Positions 1 to 10,888 are shown, counted from the stretch's first letter. The stretch: DNA of 64,000 bases from Gigaspora margarita (GCA_009809945.1 WTPW01002059.1:28534-92533); one strand, 5' to 3'. The notes: generated by a model from the letters alone, not told the origin. Translations and numbers: made by a program.

Positions 1-83
1 TTTAATATTTATTTAATTCGTTATAATTTAATTTATTTTATTTATTTAAATTAATTTTTTAAATTATTTTTTTTTATTTTTAG

Positions 84-276
84 GAAAATAATTATCGAAA
101 CCAGGCACGACGAACAAAAACAGAAAATTTCAGAATTGTGGATAGTTAACGAACATACTTTAGAAGCTCTTATTTCTTCTAAAATAAAGACAAAAATGGG
201 ACGACCACATCTCAAAAGACCCAACACAGCTCCACTAACAAGATCCACAAACGAAAGTGAACGATCGAAGACTTAG
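84..276 (+). CDS. Possible terminal exon of an unidentified gene cut by the window edge
   Basis: A pyrimidine-rich tract ending in TAG at 81-83 looks like a 3' splice site. From 84 an open frame (one base completing a split codon, then AAA ATA ATT) runs to a TAG at 274-276. The peptide is about 63 residues with mixed composition, including ELWIVNEHTLEALI and a basic end with MGRPHLKRP. No domain is recognised. The rest of the gene would lie upstream, outside the window. The opposite-strand open frame here is a shadow. It may be a fragment of a dispersed family, since what follows is repetitive. Exon status is inferred only from the acceptor and the open frame. Confidence 0.3.
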
Positions 277-344
277 CACACAAACGGCAAAACTTACCCA
301 CACCAGTGAATCGTTTCATCGCAGACTAAAATAAACAAATATGA

Positions 345-490
345 GAGGACGGCCTAACCAACTAACACCAACTAACTTACCCTAACATACCAACTAACTT
401 ACCCTAACATACCCTAACCTACTAACCAACTTACCCTAACCCTACCAACTAACTTATCCTAATCCTAACAACCAATTTACTCTAACCCTA
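345..490. repeat. Degenerate CCAACTAACTTACCCTAA minisatellite
   Basis: Repeated variants of CCAACTAACTTACCCTAAC in imperfect tandem. A similar CTAACC/CCCTAACC-rich stretch recurs at about 7080-7240, also just before a low-complexity coding relic. Confidence 0.6.
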
Positions 491-499
491 CAAGAAACA

Positions 500-960
500 T
501 GCCATGAGCAACGATACCTCCAATCACGACGAAATGGCCACAAACGCAATACGAATAATGGCAGCACCCATTTATAACGACACACGAAAGACGACTACAG
601 AAAGAAGTGGAAAGTTAAATATGTAACAAATAAAAAACACCAGCACACCAGAAGCAAATCAAGCGATGAAATCTACCCCAAAGGCAATATAAATACGCAT
701 CACCTTCCATAATTGCAGCACCAAAACGGACGGCACGAAACTGAAACCAACGAATATTGAAGGAAAAGGTGGAAAGTAGAGATGCGACAACAAAAAAAAA
801 ATACCAGCAAAGGCAACTCACCTATAACGGCGACACAGGACCTATGACGACTCCATTAACGACGACTCCTTTGACGACGGCTCTATTGACGACGATGACT
901 CCATTAACGACGACTCCAACTACGGCGAAAGTAAACCTAAAAAAAATTAGAAAAAAAAAA
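500..960 (+). pseudogene. Low-complexity coding relic rich in N, T, D, S and K
   Basis: Several short plus-strand open stretches follow one another: about 40 codons beginning at the ATG near 504, and an acidic stretch at about 842-958 made of DDS-like repeats (SINDDSFDDGSIDDDDS) ending in KPKKN and a stop. A likely acceptor (GACACAG) precedes the acidic part. Similar N/T/D-rich broken frames occur at 7290-7790, so the two may be diverged copies. No function can be assigned. The minus-strand open frames here are shadows. Confidence 0.3.
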
Positions 961-1204
961 TAAAAATAAAAAAAAAGATTATCTGGGTGCACATGTACGA
1001 TCATCACTAATACAGCAGTGATGTGACGATGATGCGGATTAGGGTCGGAGAGTCGGTGTCCATGTGACCCAGAAAATCTCACCTACACCCTGTCAAATTC
1101 GTCGTTATTGGTGTGTATTCATGTCTTCTGGTATAAGATATTGGTCGATTCAGTTAATTTCTTCATTTTTTTTTTTTTTACAGTACTAACGTTTCTTTTT
1201 TTCT

Positions 1205-1425
1205 TTAGAATAAACATAGTATGATTGAATATATACAATAGTAGAACAAATATAGTATAATAGTAGAATATATGTAGCACAATAGATGTAGCATGATAGT
1301 TCAGGACATAGCAAGATAGTATAGGATGTAGTATGATAGTTAGTAGCACGATAGTTAGTATGGGGCGTAGCATAATAGTTAGTACTGTAGTATGGGATTT
1401 AGTATGATGATTGGGACATAACGTG
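1205..1425. repeat. Degenerate GTAGTATGATAGTTA minisatellite
   Basis: Imperfect tandem variants of TAGTATGATAGTTAGTA across about 220 bp. It generates a spurious 112-codon minus-strand open frame and sits next to the MITE that starts at 1429. Confidence 0.6.
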
Positions 1426-1428
1426 ATA

Positions 1429-1724
1429 GGACCCCGGACATCTTTCATATAGGTCATAACTAGATTTTGGCCAATTTTGACCTAATTTGCTGAAAATGTC
1501 AAAATCTATTTACTTAAATAACTTCCGATCCAATAATCAGAATTGAATGAACTTTTTTTTGTTAGATGCGCCTCACTGAGAGCTTCATTTTAAAAAAAAG
1601 TTCATTCAAATTGGACTACTGGATGCCAAGATAATTGCCAAAAACTGTTTTTTTGCTTCTCAAATTTTGGAAGGTTTTGCTAAAATGCGTAACGTATGAC
1701 CTCTGTACTATATGTCCAGGGTCC
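1429..1724. mobile_element. Tc1/mariner-type MITE, TA target duplication
   Basis: The left end GGACCCCGGACAT and the right end ATGTCCAGGGTCC form imperfect terminal inverted repeats extending about 30 bp (both contain an AGGTCATA-type block). TA lies directly outside each end. No coding capacity. A second element with GGACCCC ends lies at 41504-41681 and a lone end at 2237-2272. Confidence 0.7.
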
Positions 1725-1739
1725 TAACGCGATATTGGG

Positions 1740-2236
1740 ATGTGGCACAATAGTTGGAATCGGGTTTATGTTATAATTTGTATTTATTTTTTGTATTTTT
1801 TTTTAATTTTTTTTTTGTATTTTGTAATAAATTAAATTGTTAAAATATATGAATATTCGAATTTATTGTTTTAATATATGAAAAATTAGCTAGCATTTAA
1901 TATTTAGATGAGCTATAGTAATTTTTTATTATTTGTTTTTTGTTATTTTTTTTATTTTTTATAACCTGCACAAATTATTGAATTGTTAATTGTTGATCTG
2001 TGCAGAAAATAAAAAAAATTTCTTCAACGATTGCCGGCAGAGTTGCAGATATATACAGATTTTAATAATTGATATTTATTTACCCGATAATAGCTTATAT
2101 AAAATTTTATACTATAAATAAGGTTAGAATTTGATTTTGTATATTTTTCTTTAAATTTTTTTATATAAGATATATTTTGTGTACAGATCTTCTAAAAAGT
2201 CTTGCGTACAGCAATTAATAAAAAATTTTAAAGTCA
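1740..2236. other. AT-rich stretch with no gene seen
   Basis: Homopolymer-rich AT sequence with no open frame of note and no convincing inverted-repeat boundary. Confidence 0.5.
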
Positions 2237-2272
2237 TCTTACCTATCTATGTATATTTTGGGGTCCTATTTA
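2237..2272. mobile_element. Solitary end of a GGACCCC-type MITE
   Basis: ACCTATCTATGTATATTTTG followed by GGGGTCC and TA matches the right end of the element at 41504-41681 almost exactly. No partner left end was found upstream, so this is a truncated copy. Confidence 0.5.
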
Positions 2273-2299
2273 TCTAAAGTCCTTACTATTATACTATAT

Positions 2300-2930
2300 T
2301 TTAGAATAGGAATGTTAATAAAGTAAGGTACTTCAGAGTAACTATGGAGTATAACCCACTTCATACTGGTGTGGTCTAAACATAATACCATCTCATATTA
2401 CTAAGATATTATTAATAGAAGTAATTGCTCTGGAATAATACTACTAATACAAAATGGATTATACTTCAGAGTATTATTGTACTATCAGCTCTTTTCAAAC
2501 TGGTATGCATGGTGAACAGGTTTTGTATCAGTTTCAGAAGGTTATCAGATTTAAAAACATTATAAACTATTAGATTTATATATCAGGTACCAACTTGGTA
2601 GATTAAGTTTTTATCAGATTTGACAGGTTATCGATTTTAACAGAATCAGTTTGGAAGGGCCGATATTATATATATTTTTTACTATATTTCCTCAAAATAA
2701 AGTAGTATATTTTCAGAAAAATATGGTACTATAAACTCTGAAGTATTACATAGTGCTTAATATATAGTATTCCAGATTATATTCTGGGTTATACTCCAGG
2801 TTACACTTTGGAGTATGCTCTAATTCATACTTCAGTGTGGTGTAGTATTAATGGATACTCTCCCAGAGTATGCATTATACCACCCTGGAGCACTCCATTG
2901 ATATCCCTATCCTAGAATCTAACTATTATA
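2300..2930. mobile_element. Probable decayed inverted-repeat element
   Basis: TTAGAATAGGAATGTTAATA near 2303 is matched in inverse orientation by ATTGATATCCCTATCCTAGA near 2909-2930. The interior has many TACTCCAGAGTAT-like palindromic motifs. No target duplication could be read and the boundaries are approximate. Confidence 0.35.
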
Positions 2931-3135
2931 CTATGGCTAATTCTAACTATTATACTATATTTAACTCTAACCATTGTACTATACCCAGAATTTAACTACT
3001 AAAATCTAACTATTGTGCTATATACAGAATCTAACTACTATACTATATTTCAAAATCCTATATAACTACTATACTATGTTCTAGAATTCAGCTATCATGC
3101 TACAGCTAGTTCTAACTACTGCCCTAATATAGTTC
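2925..3135. repeat. Degenerate CTAACTATTATACTATA minisatellite
   Basis: Imperfect tandem copies of about 20 bp (TCTAACTATTATACTATA variants). No coding signal. Confidence 0.6.
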
Positions 3136-3374
3136 TAAGGGGCATTTATAAATAACGTTATATACTCCTACATAGTAGCTCTTGACCCCCCTCTACTATA
3201 TAAAAAAAAATTTAAAAATCCATATGTTTATATATAAAATTTTAGAATATATTATGACTCAGAATCCAATTTGGATGATTTTGGTACTATTCAATTCGTT
3301 TCTATGAGACGAATCCAATGATACCAAAATCATTTGATTTGGATCGCTATATCACATTTTATTAATAAAATACT
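3136..3374. mobile_element. Half of a Harbinger-type MITE, cut at the LINE 3' end
   Basis: It begins GGGGCATTTATAAATAACG after a TAA and matches, in inverse orientation, the right half of the element at 48497-49408 (shared CATAGTAGCTCTTGACCC and GAGACGAATCCAATG blocks). The match stops at about 3374, exactly where the LINE poly(A) tail begins, so the LINE inserted into this MITE. The other half is not at the LINE 5' end and was probably lost. Confidence 0.65.
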
Positions 3375-3584
3375 ATTTTTTTTTTCCTTTGACAATCTTG
3401 CTCTATATTTATTAGATATTTTTGCATTATGTTTACATATTACAAAGAAAAACTATCTAAATTTTAAAATAGGCCAATACCTGGCTTATTCAACTAGTGC
3501 CCAAGTATGATTGTCGCACTGGTGTTTGTCAAACAGAAGCTACAATGCACTTTCATCATATGTAAGTCTTCTGAATATAACGAG

Positions 3585-3864
3585 TAGGGTTCCTTAAATT
3601 CAAATCAAATCAAATATTGGGTCAATTTGAATTTGATCAAATCAAATTGACCCTGATTTGAATTTGATTTGATTCAAATATTTGGATTTGAATTTGATTT
3701 GAATTTGAATTTTTAATAGTAATTTTCAAATCAAATCAAATATTTGTCAAATCAAATCAAATTTGGCCAAATTTGAATTTGATTAAATCAAATATAGTCA
3801 AATTTGAATTTGATCAAATATTTGATTCAAATATTTGAAGATCAAATCAAATTGTGGAACCCTA
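3585..3864. mobile_element. hAT-type MITE in the LINE 3' UTR
   Basis: Ends TAGGGTTCC and GGAACCCTA are inverted repeats, and the exact 8-bp sequence ATAACGAG flanks both sides (3577-3584 and 3865-3872). The interior is a run of CAAATCAAATTTGAATTTG-type low complexity. Length 280 bp, non-coding. Confidence 0.9.
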
Positions 3865-3908
3865 ATAACGAGGTACTCAGTTACCTTAGCGATTTAAACG
3901 AGTAAATT

Positions 3909-4817
3909 TTAATATTTAGTCCACCATATTGGTAGTATCGAACTTGAAATTTGCGAGAAAACTGCTTTACGTGCAAGCTCTTTAACTGCTTTTGCTTGTT
4001 CTTCTGAGGCTTGCTTTTTATAACCTGAGTTGAGCGTAGAAGGACTTCTTCCTGTGGCCTCAAAACCATTCTCTTGGTCAACATTTCTCTCAGGCCTCTT
4101 ACGCTTGCGTGATCTACTTATTCTCTGAGCCTTTTCCTATTCGGTGACTAGCTCACATCTTCTTTTCCATATATACTGATAGAAACACTCTTGGAGTATA
4201 AAGATTAATCCTTCAAAAATGTTTGCTGTCACTCTTGGACTGGAAATTTCAAACTGCACTCTATCAAATGCTGATTTTTTTACCAAACTGTGCACTAGAT
4301 CTTGTAACATATGATTCTGTTCTTCTTTAGATTCTTTGTAAACGAGTTTTTTCAAATCATACGGGCACAGCTCTACCCTGTATGGCTTTTTCAAAACCTT
4401 CCATACTGCATTTATACCCATATCTATTGCAACTTTCCAATCTTCAACAAAAAAATTGCATTCTATTAAATGATTTATACTTTCTTTTTTATTGCTTTTA
4501 CAGAGTATGCAGTTTGGAGAGGTGTACAAATCTGGTTTTCTGATATGCAACTCCTGTAGTGTTGGTAATAAGTTAGTGAAGCCCTTAACTCTTGTGGTGA
4601 GTGAGGTACTTTTTCTGATTGATGTGCAATTCTGACCACTCATTTCTTTAAATATTGCCCAACTGAAAGTCCAAATGAGGATATTTTTCAAGTTTTCGTG
4701 GTCATGACCTGGATTTTTCTTCGATAAGAGCCAATTTCCTTCCGCGAGTTTACACTTAAGTTCTACAATAAATTTTCTTAGGAGCGTTTCTATCTGAATT
4801 TGGTTCCATATAAGCAC
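3909..4817 (-). pseudogene. LINE C-terminal region with Cys/His motif
   Basis: About 225 codons are open at 4817-4140. They contain CILCKS...HLIEC, the Cys-x2-Cys-x(n)-His-x4-Cys pattern seen at the end of many LINE proteins (zf-RVT type). The listed end at 4137 is a TAG, but the same frame continues for about 75 codons (RKRKRPERN ... SSSILPIWWTKY) to a natural stop at 3909-3911, so the TAG is an internal nonsense mutation. An open frame at 3881-4084 in another phase is a shadow. Confidence 0.75.
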
Positions 4818-5345
4818 TGTGTTCTAACGTGTTTGTCTACTAATTGGCCAAAGCCACAAATCGTTCAGCAAAGTTGCTTCTTTTGCTAACTGGTCCACAA
4901 ACTTGTTCTATCTAACCCCCACATGAGCCTTGACTTTACATATACTAATAACAAGATCCTTGCTATCTATTATTTCTACAATCTTGTCCAGAATCGCTCT
5001 ATTTTTGGCTTTCAAAATATCTTTAAAACTTCTATTTGATAGTGCCCTATTAATTAAGTTTATTACTGCTTCACTATCTGTTTTGATAATTACCTTGGAC
5101 TTTGATTTTGTTGTTAAGAGTGCACCTAAAATTGCGACTAACTCAGGTCTAGTTGACGATGGCCAGTACTCCATCCTAACTTTGCCTGTTGCTACTGCAC
5201 AATTCTTGTTCTCCTTAACTTGTACCCAAGCTGCTCCCATCTTTTTCTTTTCTGCTTTGACCTTCTGATACCATGAACCGTCCGTGTAAAAAACAAAACA
5301 AAAACACTCCTTTTGCAAATTAACTCTTACTAAATCTATTAACAT
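4818..5345 (-). pseudogene. LINE RNase H domain
   Basis: The RNase H signature residues are all visible: YTDGSW (first Asp), STRPELVAIL (Glu), KTDSEAVI (second Asp) and, past a TAG codon, NKFVDQLAKEA (last Asp). The domain would degrade the RNA of the RNA-DNA hybrid during retrotransposition. Nonsense codons after KAHVGVR and after SRQTR break the frame before the C-terminal region. The plus-strand open frame at 4930-5268 is a shadow. Confidence 0.8.
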
Positions 5346-6063
5346 TTTTTCTAAAAAACTACCTAATTCTAAATTTCTAATTAATACTATCTCAATGGGT
5401 TCTATAAAAATCGACTCTGCAATACAGCTTTCTGTACTTGCTATTTGTGAAATGGGTCTCTTTTGTAAAACTATTGGTATCTCTATTAACCATTTTTGAT
5501 CCCTTTTTACTACCCCTTCTAATCTTTCTAAAATCTCTTTGTTGTTAACTTTTATAATACATTCATTTTTCTTATCTTCCCCTTTGAGTAATAGTTGGCA
5601 ATCTGAACATCATTTAAGTAAAGACCCCTTGCTACAGTTATCCTCCACTAACTAGTGGTCTACTATGAGCCTTGTTTTCATTATCTTACTAACTTGATCT
5701 ATGAGAAGTTCCTTATCCGAGTAATTTTCCTTCTTGTAAATGATCCAGTTTTTGAATCTTCTGTCACTTCTTAAAGGCTTTAATTTTGTCGTTAAAGCCA
5801 TGTTATTCAGCCTTTTCATCAAGAAAATATTCTTTAACCTTCTGAATAATGGCTCATACATCACTTTATCTTCGATATGTCTAAACTATTTAGCCTTAGG
5901 GCCCTTTGTATTCTTTCTTCGCAGTCTCTTGAGTTGCTGCCATGTTATAAGCGACGTTTCTTCATAGGTTATCAACTGATTTAAATAAAATATTTCTAAT
6001 TTCTGATGCCCTTTTAGAACTCGTTTGGCATCTCTATTTTCCAATAAATATCTAGTTGCCAAC
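5346..6063 (-). pseudogene. LINE connection region between RT and RNase H
   Basis: A diverged frame runs from the insertion junction (ATRYLLENRDAKRVLK at about 6063) through GPKAK, a stop, then FRHIEDKVMYEPLFRR (about 5900) and a 70-codon open stretch to 5652. It has several stops further on. It corresponds to the thumb/connection part of LINE ORF2 and carries no catalytic motif. Confidence 0.6.
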
Positions 6064-6154
6064 TAAGGTTGCTGGCCATAAGTAATAATTACAGACATTA
6101 CGGATTACAACCTTGGTTGCAACCTTAATTACAACTAATGCCCAAAGTTGCAAT

Positions 6155-6248
6155 GTGCCATATTGCTGTAAAATGCCGTAATAGTTGTAAGTGCCATAAT
6201 AGTTGTAAGTGCCGTAATAGGTTGTAAGTGCCATAATAGGTTGTAAGT
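6155..6248. repeat. GTTGTAAGTGCCATAATA minisatellite
   Basis: About five imperfect copies of an 18-19-bp unit (GTAATAGTTGTAAGTGCCAT) form the left subterminal part of the 2.4-kb element. An inverse-type CATTACAAC run lies near its other end at 8305-8375. Confidence 0.7.
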
Positions 6249-6860
6249 AGGGATGGTAAATGACCAGGTCATTTGCCTATTTTGCAAATGACCTGAAATG
6301 ACCCCAAAATGATCAGTCATTTTGATTTAATTTTTGAGTCATTTAAAAATGTCTTGTGACCAAATGACCTTGGCCCTGTAAGAAAAAGTAGCACGTGGTA
6401 CAGTCCAAAATAGCACAGGAAAAAACAACTATTATGTGCCACCACAAAAAATTTCACGTGCAAATCACGGTCCACAAACCATTCTTTCACTGCAATTTCC
6501 GTAGAAAAACATGCCAAAAATCTGTGCAAAAATCCATAGATTTTGGATTAGTAAACTGCTGCAAAATCCAGTCTATTTACTGTTCAAAATTTACGTGTGA
6601 ATGTGCCAAAAATGGCACGGTAAAAAGAAACCATCCCGTACCTCACGTGTCAAACACGGTGCACTATCCCGTGCCTTTCCGTTATTTTAGTGTACATGCC
6701 AAAATACGTGCATTCTGCCTTAGTAAACTGCTACAAAATCTGGTCTATTTGCAGTCCAAAATTTATGCGTATACCCGTAATGGCGTGGATATCACACGTG
6801 CCAATTTTCTTGCAGGGTGGTCATTTATAAATGACTTTGGATCATTAGGTCATTATACAT
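6249..6860. mobile_element. Possible hAT-like MITE rich in AAATGACC motifs
   Basis: TAGGGATGGTAAATGACC at 6249 begins a stretch of direct and inverted copies of GGTCATTT that resumes at 6818-6860 after the nested 444-bp element. The right boundary and target duplication are not clear. Confidence 0.35.
6374..6817. mobile_element. Nested 444-bp TIR element, CCCTG ends, 3-bp duplication
   Basis: CCCTGTAAGAAAAAGTAGCA at the left and (inverted) CCCTGCAAGAAAATTGGCAC at the right are terminal repeats, each followed by CACGTG. TGG flanks both ends. Inside is a diverged direct duplication of about 190 bp (units near 6540 and 6720, sharing TAGTAAACTGCT and CAAAATTTA). The 168-codon open frame across it is not supported as a gene. 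Confidence 0.65.
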
Positions 6861-7079
6861 ACTACAAGCGGATGATACGACAAAGTTTGATTGGGTATTA
6901 GTACATATCGGTTAGATCGAACCGGGTTTATTTCATGTCTTGAACAGTCACATACAAAATAAAGTCTCATAATATATATACAATAATAATATATTTTTAT
7001 TTATGCATACGTATTTAAGATGTTCATCATGTAGCAAATGCTATAAAGTACAAAGTTTTTTAGATAATGCTAATCAAAC

Positions 7080-7260
7080 CACTTACTCTATCTACATAAT
7101 ACCTACTCTAACTATCATAAAACCTCTACTCAAATCTGAACCTTACCCCTATCCAATGCCAATCAAACCACTTACTCACCTACTCTAATTTATAATTTTA
7201 CATAATACCTACCTAACCTCTATCTACCCGAACCTGAACCCTAACCCTATCCAATATATC
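7080..7260. repeat. CTAACC/ACTTACTC-rich degenerate repeat
   Basis: Imperfect repeats of CCACTTACTCTA, CTCTAACTATC and CCTAACCCTATCC; comparable to the stretch at 345-490. Confidence 0.5.
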
Positions 7261-7289
7261 TACTAACTACAAAGAAGCTCATCGCATCA

Positions 7290-7790
7290 GCCGTCAACCA
7301 TTATCCAAGAAGCCAAAATTTTATTAACTACAAGACAAACACTGCCAAATAACTCCACTCCATCAAACATGCCGAAAAATAATGTCAACAAAAGTGCGAT
7401 AACATCTACAAACAGTAACAGCGACATTAAAACGACAGTACCAGCAAAAGTGAAATAGCAATGCCTTTTAAACGCGATGACACAAAACGAAGTCATCATT
7501 GATAACAGTACCGAAAACAACAATACCAGCAAAACGAATACACCAGCAAACAACGATAACGCAAAGACCCCAGAGAAATGATGCAATAATGAAAAAAGAA
7601 CAAGATTAGTAAAAAAAGTAACAACGTATAAAAAAAAGAAATAAAAAAAAAGTTAGCTATAAACTGAAATCACTATCGAACGACAACGCCACTAGGAATG
7701 ATGACACCGGAAATAATGACTTCAAATTAAATAAGGTACCAACAAATGATGATGACGCCAAGATACCAAAGAAGACGAAGCCATAAAAAA
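7290..7790 (+). pseudogene. Low-complexity coding relic rich in N, T, K and D
   Basis: Broken plus-strand frames of biased composition follow each other: MPKNNVNKSAITSTNSNS near 7368, a stretch with NSTENNNTSKTNTPANND near 7505, and NDDTGNNDFKLN ... DDDAKIPKKTKP ending near 7787. The arrangement and composition resemble 500-960, suggesting two decayed copies of a repetitive family. The long minus-strand open frames are shadows. Confidence 0.35.
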
Positions 7791-7946
7791 AATTAGTAAG
7801 AAAGACAATATCAAAAAAAAAATAGAAGACCGTAAAAAAAAAAAAATACATACGTACAGTACATTTATATACTGATCTGTGTAACTAGGAAGAATTTAAA
7901 AGCTCAACTACAGTAGATTTCTCAACAGTTTAGTAATATACATGTA

Positions 7947-8077
7947 GGGATGTTAAGTAGTCTGACTACTTTATTTTTACAGTACAATTTATATATAACT
8001 AGCTAGTTTGATTAGGTTGGTTACTTATAAATTGTGCTATAAAAACTAAAGTAGTCAGACTACTTAATATCCCTACT
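7947..8077. mobile_element. Short inverted-repeat MITE, TAGGGATRTTAA ends
   Basis: TAGGGATGTTAAGTAGTCTG and the inverse of ACTACTTAATATCCCTA form terminal repeats of about 40 bp around a short spacer. Flanks TATACATG and CTCACATG agree at five of eight positions, compatible with an old 8-bp hAT duplication. Confidence 0.6.
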
Positions 8078-8304
8078 CACATGGCATTCCCTATACCATG
8101 CTTTTGCGTGACATATCTAAATTTGCTATTATACAGATTTTAGTCTCAATTACGAATAGTATCTGTATTATTTAACGTTATATAAAAAGTTTACACCAAT
8201 CATTTATATAGACTGGTTTTTTCAAAATCATAACCGAATATATAATTTGTTGTTGAGTTAAAATCTACAATTTATACTGGGCGACTGTACCAAGCTACTG
8301 CTTA

Positions 8305-8375
8305 TTAGCTATTACAGCCATTACAACCATTACAACCATTACAACTATTACACCCCTTACAACTATTACGACTAT
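8305..8375. repeat. CATTACAAC tandem repeat
   Basis: Perfect and near-perfect 9-bp units CATTACAAC / TATTACAAC near the right end of the 2.4-kb element. Confidence 0.7.
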
Positions 8376-8472
8376 ACGACTATTATAACTTTTACGGCAA
8401 ATCATTACAACTTTTAAGGTAAAAGGTTGCAACTTTACAACTTGGCTAAACCTATTATGGCATGCAACCTTA

Positions 8473-9751
8473 TTGCCAACGTATCATCTAAACAAAACTT
8501 TTTGTTTACTTGCATTTTAAAATACAAGTCATACATTTTGCATTTCTTATGGTACTACAGATTATATTGTTCTTCCATATTGAGTCTACTGGGCTTGAAA
8601 TCAATTGCACGAGAATCCTGAGTTAACCCTGCATCTAATGCACCTTGGGTAATTCTTAGTTCAATTAACTTCTCAAGGTTGTTACACCCATTTGATCATT
8701 TAAGAAGAGTGGTAGTTTGTCTTGCCGCTAATATATCAGCTAAAAGCTTCACTCTGAAAACACCTCCTTGCACTAATAAACTATTAGGGGCTGTTTGTAC
8801 TATGCCCAATTTCTTTTTCAAAAGTCTCAAAAAAGGTTGATGTATTCTTTCCAGCTCAATTTCTGAACACACTGTTGCCTGCAGCATATATTTCAATTTA
8901 GGCAACAGAACCTGATTGTTTATGTACACTATCTGGCTTGCCGTTGTTTTCTTGTTTTTAAGCTTTTGTATAAAAAGCCCTACTATCGCTTTAAGTTTCT
9001 TTTTTACACTCGAAGCCTCACTTTCTCTGTGCAACAAAACTCCCAAAAACTTAATATTGCTCAGTTTGCACTTGGCTAATATTTTTGTACTACTGAAGTT
9101 TATCAACCTATCCTTATAAGGAATTCTCAGATTAATTACTGCCAGTTTGGACTTAGCACCATTGATCTCAATATTGTTGAAGTGGAAGAACTGTTCGGCT
9201 AGTCTGACTATATTTTCTAATTGGTCTTTAGAACTAGTGATCCATATAGTATCATCGGCATATGCCAGGACTGCCTGCCTTACTTCGATATTTGTTTCAT
9301 GCAGCTCGTTTGATGAGAAATCTGTGGCTCTTGCTATATAGCCAAGTGAAGTATTATTCTGGATTCTACATAGCAAGGGATCATAGAAGATCCTCCATAC
9401 AAGTAGCGAAATCACTTCATCCTGATCTATGCCATCACCCGCACAAAACTCTTCTGTTAAACCAAAATGTGTGATGATTTGCATACGTCTATTTATAAAA
9501 AGGCTGATAATAAATTTTTGCAATATTTCTGGAATTTTGATTCTTCTTAGTGCAAGATTTAGCATTTCTAAACTGATGGAATCAAATGCTTTTTTCATAT
9601 CTTGAAACAGCAGCCACATTTCATGTTCCTTCTCTTTTGCCTCCTTGATGAGCATGCTTAACATAAATATTGGATCCTCAGTTGAGTCCTCTGGTAACCT
9701 AGCAAAATTTGGGCCTCTTAGAATATTCTTGTCTTTAATTATTCTGCTCAA
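8473..9751 (-). pseudogene. LINE reverse transcriptase domain
   Basis: A 351-codon open frame (9751-8696) holds the RT core: motif A LFQDMKKAFDSIS (catalytic Asp present), motif B region GIDQDEVISLL, motif C AYADDTIWI (both Asp present) and the downstream FLGVLL. The usual motif B form is GIDQGE.SP, so Gly to Asp and Pro to Leu are single-transition changes here. The same frame continues upstream through TGA and TAG codons (IYTIPKGED then NFELNKV) and downstream past a TGA (LITQ-type region DAGLTQDSRAIDFK) to the insertion at 8472. It cannot make a full polymerase. Confidence 0.85.
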
Positions 9752-10027
9752 TCATTTTGTTAAGATTCTACTTACACACTTCTGAAATACATCTAGCAGA
9801 GCTATTGGATGCACTTTGTTTAGCTCAAAATTCTAGTCCTCCCCTTTAGGTATTGTGTAAATTTGTGCCACCTTCTATTTGCTCAGAATGGTTCTGGAGA
9901 ATAGACACAAGTCAGCAAAATTCGCAAAAATTATCTGGGTTTTTGTATCTGCTTGCACAATTAAGGGATAAACAATGTTTGATATACTCGCTCCTAATTC
10001 TGCTTTAATCTCTTTTAACATATTTTG

Positions 10028-10888
10028 CTATTCTTCTAACTCCACCAAATCTAGAGTTGAGTCGTACCAGTTTTCCTGTACTTCATTTACTGGGCTGTAT
10101 ACTGCTTTCCAATCCTCAGTCATACATTCTATCTTTGGACATCTTTCTTTGAACTGCCCTTTGAAATAATCTTTTGTATCTAGTAAAACCTCGGAAAGAG
10201 CTACTGCAAGTCTGTATTCCAAATCTTCTTTGACTAAAACTCTGTCTAGCCTAATCTTATTAAGTGGCTTTTTCAATAAACTTGCCAATATCATCCTTTG
10301 TTTCTTTATAATCATCTCGCTTCACCTTTTTATATACCTCTTGATTTCTTTTTTTTTCAGTTTCTGACTCTTCTCTGAGATTCTGTTCCCTATAGCTTTT
10401 CACTAAAGAATTGTGCTTTCTATCCAACTCTGCAATGAAATTAACTCGATCATACTAATATTACATTCAGCTTGACGATTAATTATTTTCAGTCTTTGGT
10501 TCCACTTTTCTACCAACAGACTCTGCACACTGTGATCAGCTTTTCTAATCTCACTAATGAGCCAGCCCAAGCTCATATACGCTTTAGATCTGTGCTTTTT
10601 CCTATTTGGCACTAATTGCTTTTTTGGTATTTTGACTACTTTGTTTGGGAGTGAGCTTTCTCCTGATCTAATGATTGCCTTTTCTATTATATTCCAAATT
10701 TTATCAATTTGTTTGTTTCCGTCACTCAATCCTTTTTTAATTTCTTCTGCATCTTGGCTAAAGAAGAATTTTGAACTTGTGTGTGTAACTGCTTCCACAG
10801 ACTTGACTTGTATTCTTCCCAATTCTCCTTTGATGCCATATCCAAATTCTATACAAGCCTGGTTGTCTGCTTTTCTTCCAAAGCGCAC
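10028..10888 (-). pseudogene. LINE linker between endonuclease and RT
   Basis: Two open stretches (161 and 95 codons) in the LINE order carry no catalytic motif but have the helical, Lys/Glu-rich make-up usual for this spacer (EKWNQRLKIINRQAEC, KDYFKGQFKERCPKIECM). They are separated by a frame change near 10320-10400 and end near 10028, where stops precede the RT fingers. Confidence 0.7.

Larger units (their letters stand above)
6064..8472. mobile_element. 2.4-kb composite DNA element inserted in the LINE, 8-bp target duplication
   Basis: Ends TAAGGTTGCTGGCCATAA and (inverted) TAAGGTTGCATGCCATAA are terminal repeats. TTGCCAAC flanks both sides (6056-6063 and 8473-8480). Deleting the element plus one TTGCCAAC rejoins the LINE reading frame perfectly, which fixes the boundaries. 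An 8-bp duplication suggests the hAT superfamily. No transposase frame survives; the interior holds minisatellites, a low-complexity coding relic and nested MITEs. Confidence 0.85.

Noticed and set aside
1119..1457. 112-codon minus-strand open frame
   Set aside because: Created by the GTAGTATGATAG minisatellite and the MITE end.
3881..4084. 67-codon minus-strand open frame at the LINE 3' end
   Set aside because: A different phase continues the LINE protein through a nonsense codon to a stop at 3909; this frame is a shadow.
4930..5268. 112-codon plus-strand open frame
   Set aside because: Antisense shadow of the RNase H domain, hydrophobic by composition.
6395..6901. 168-codon plus-strand open frame
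   Set aside because: It runs over the border of the 444-bp TIR element and its internal duplication. No domain is present and the boundaries conflict with the target duplication.
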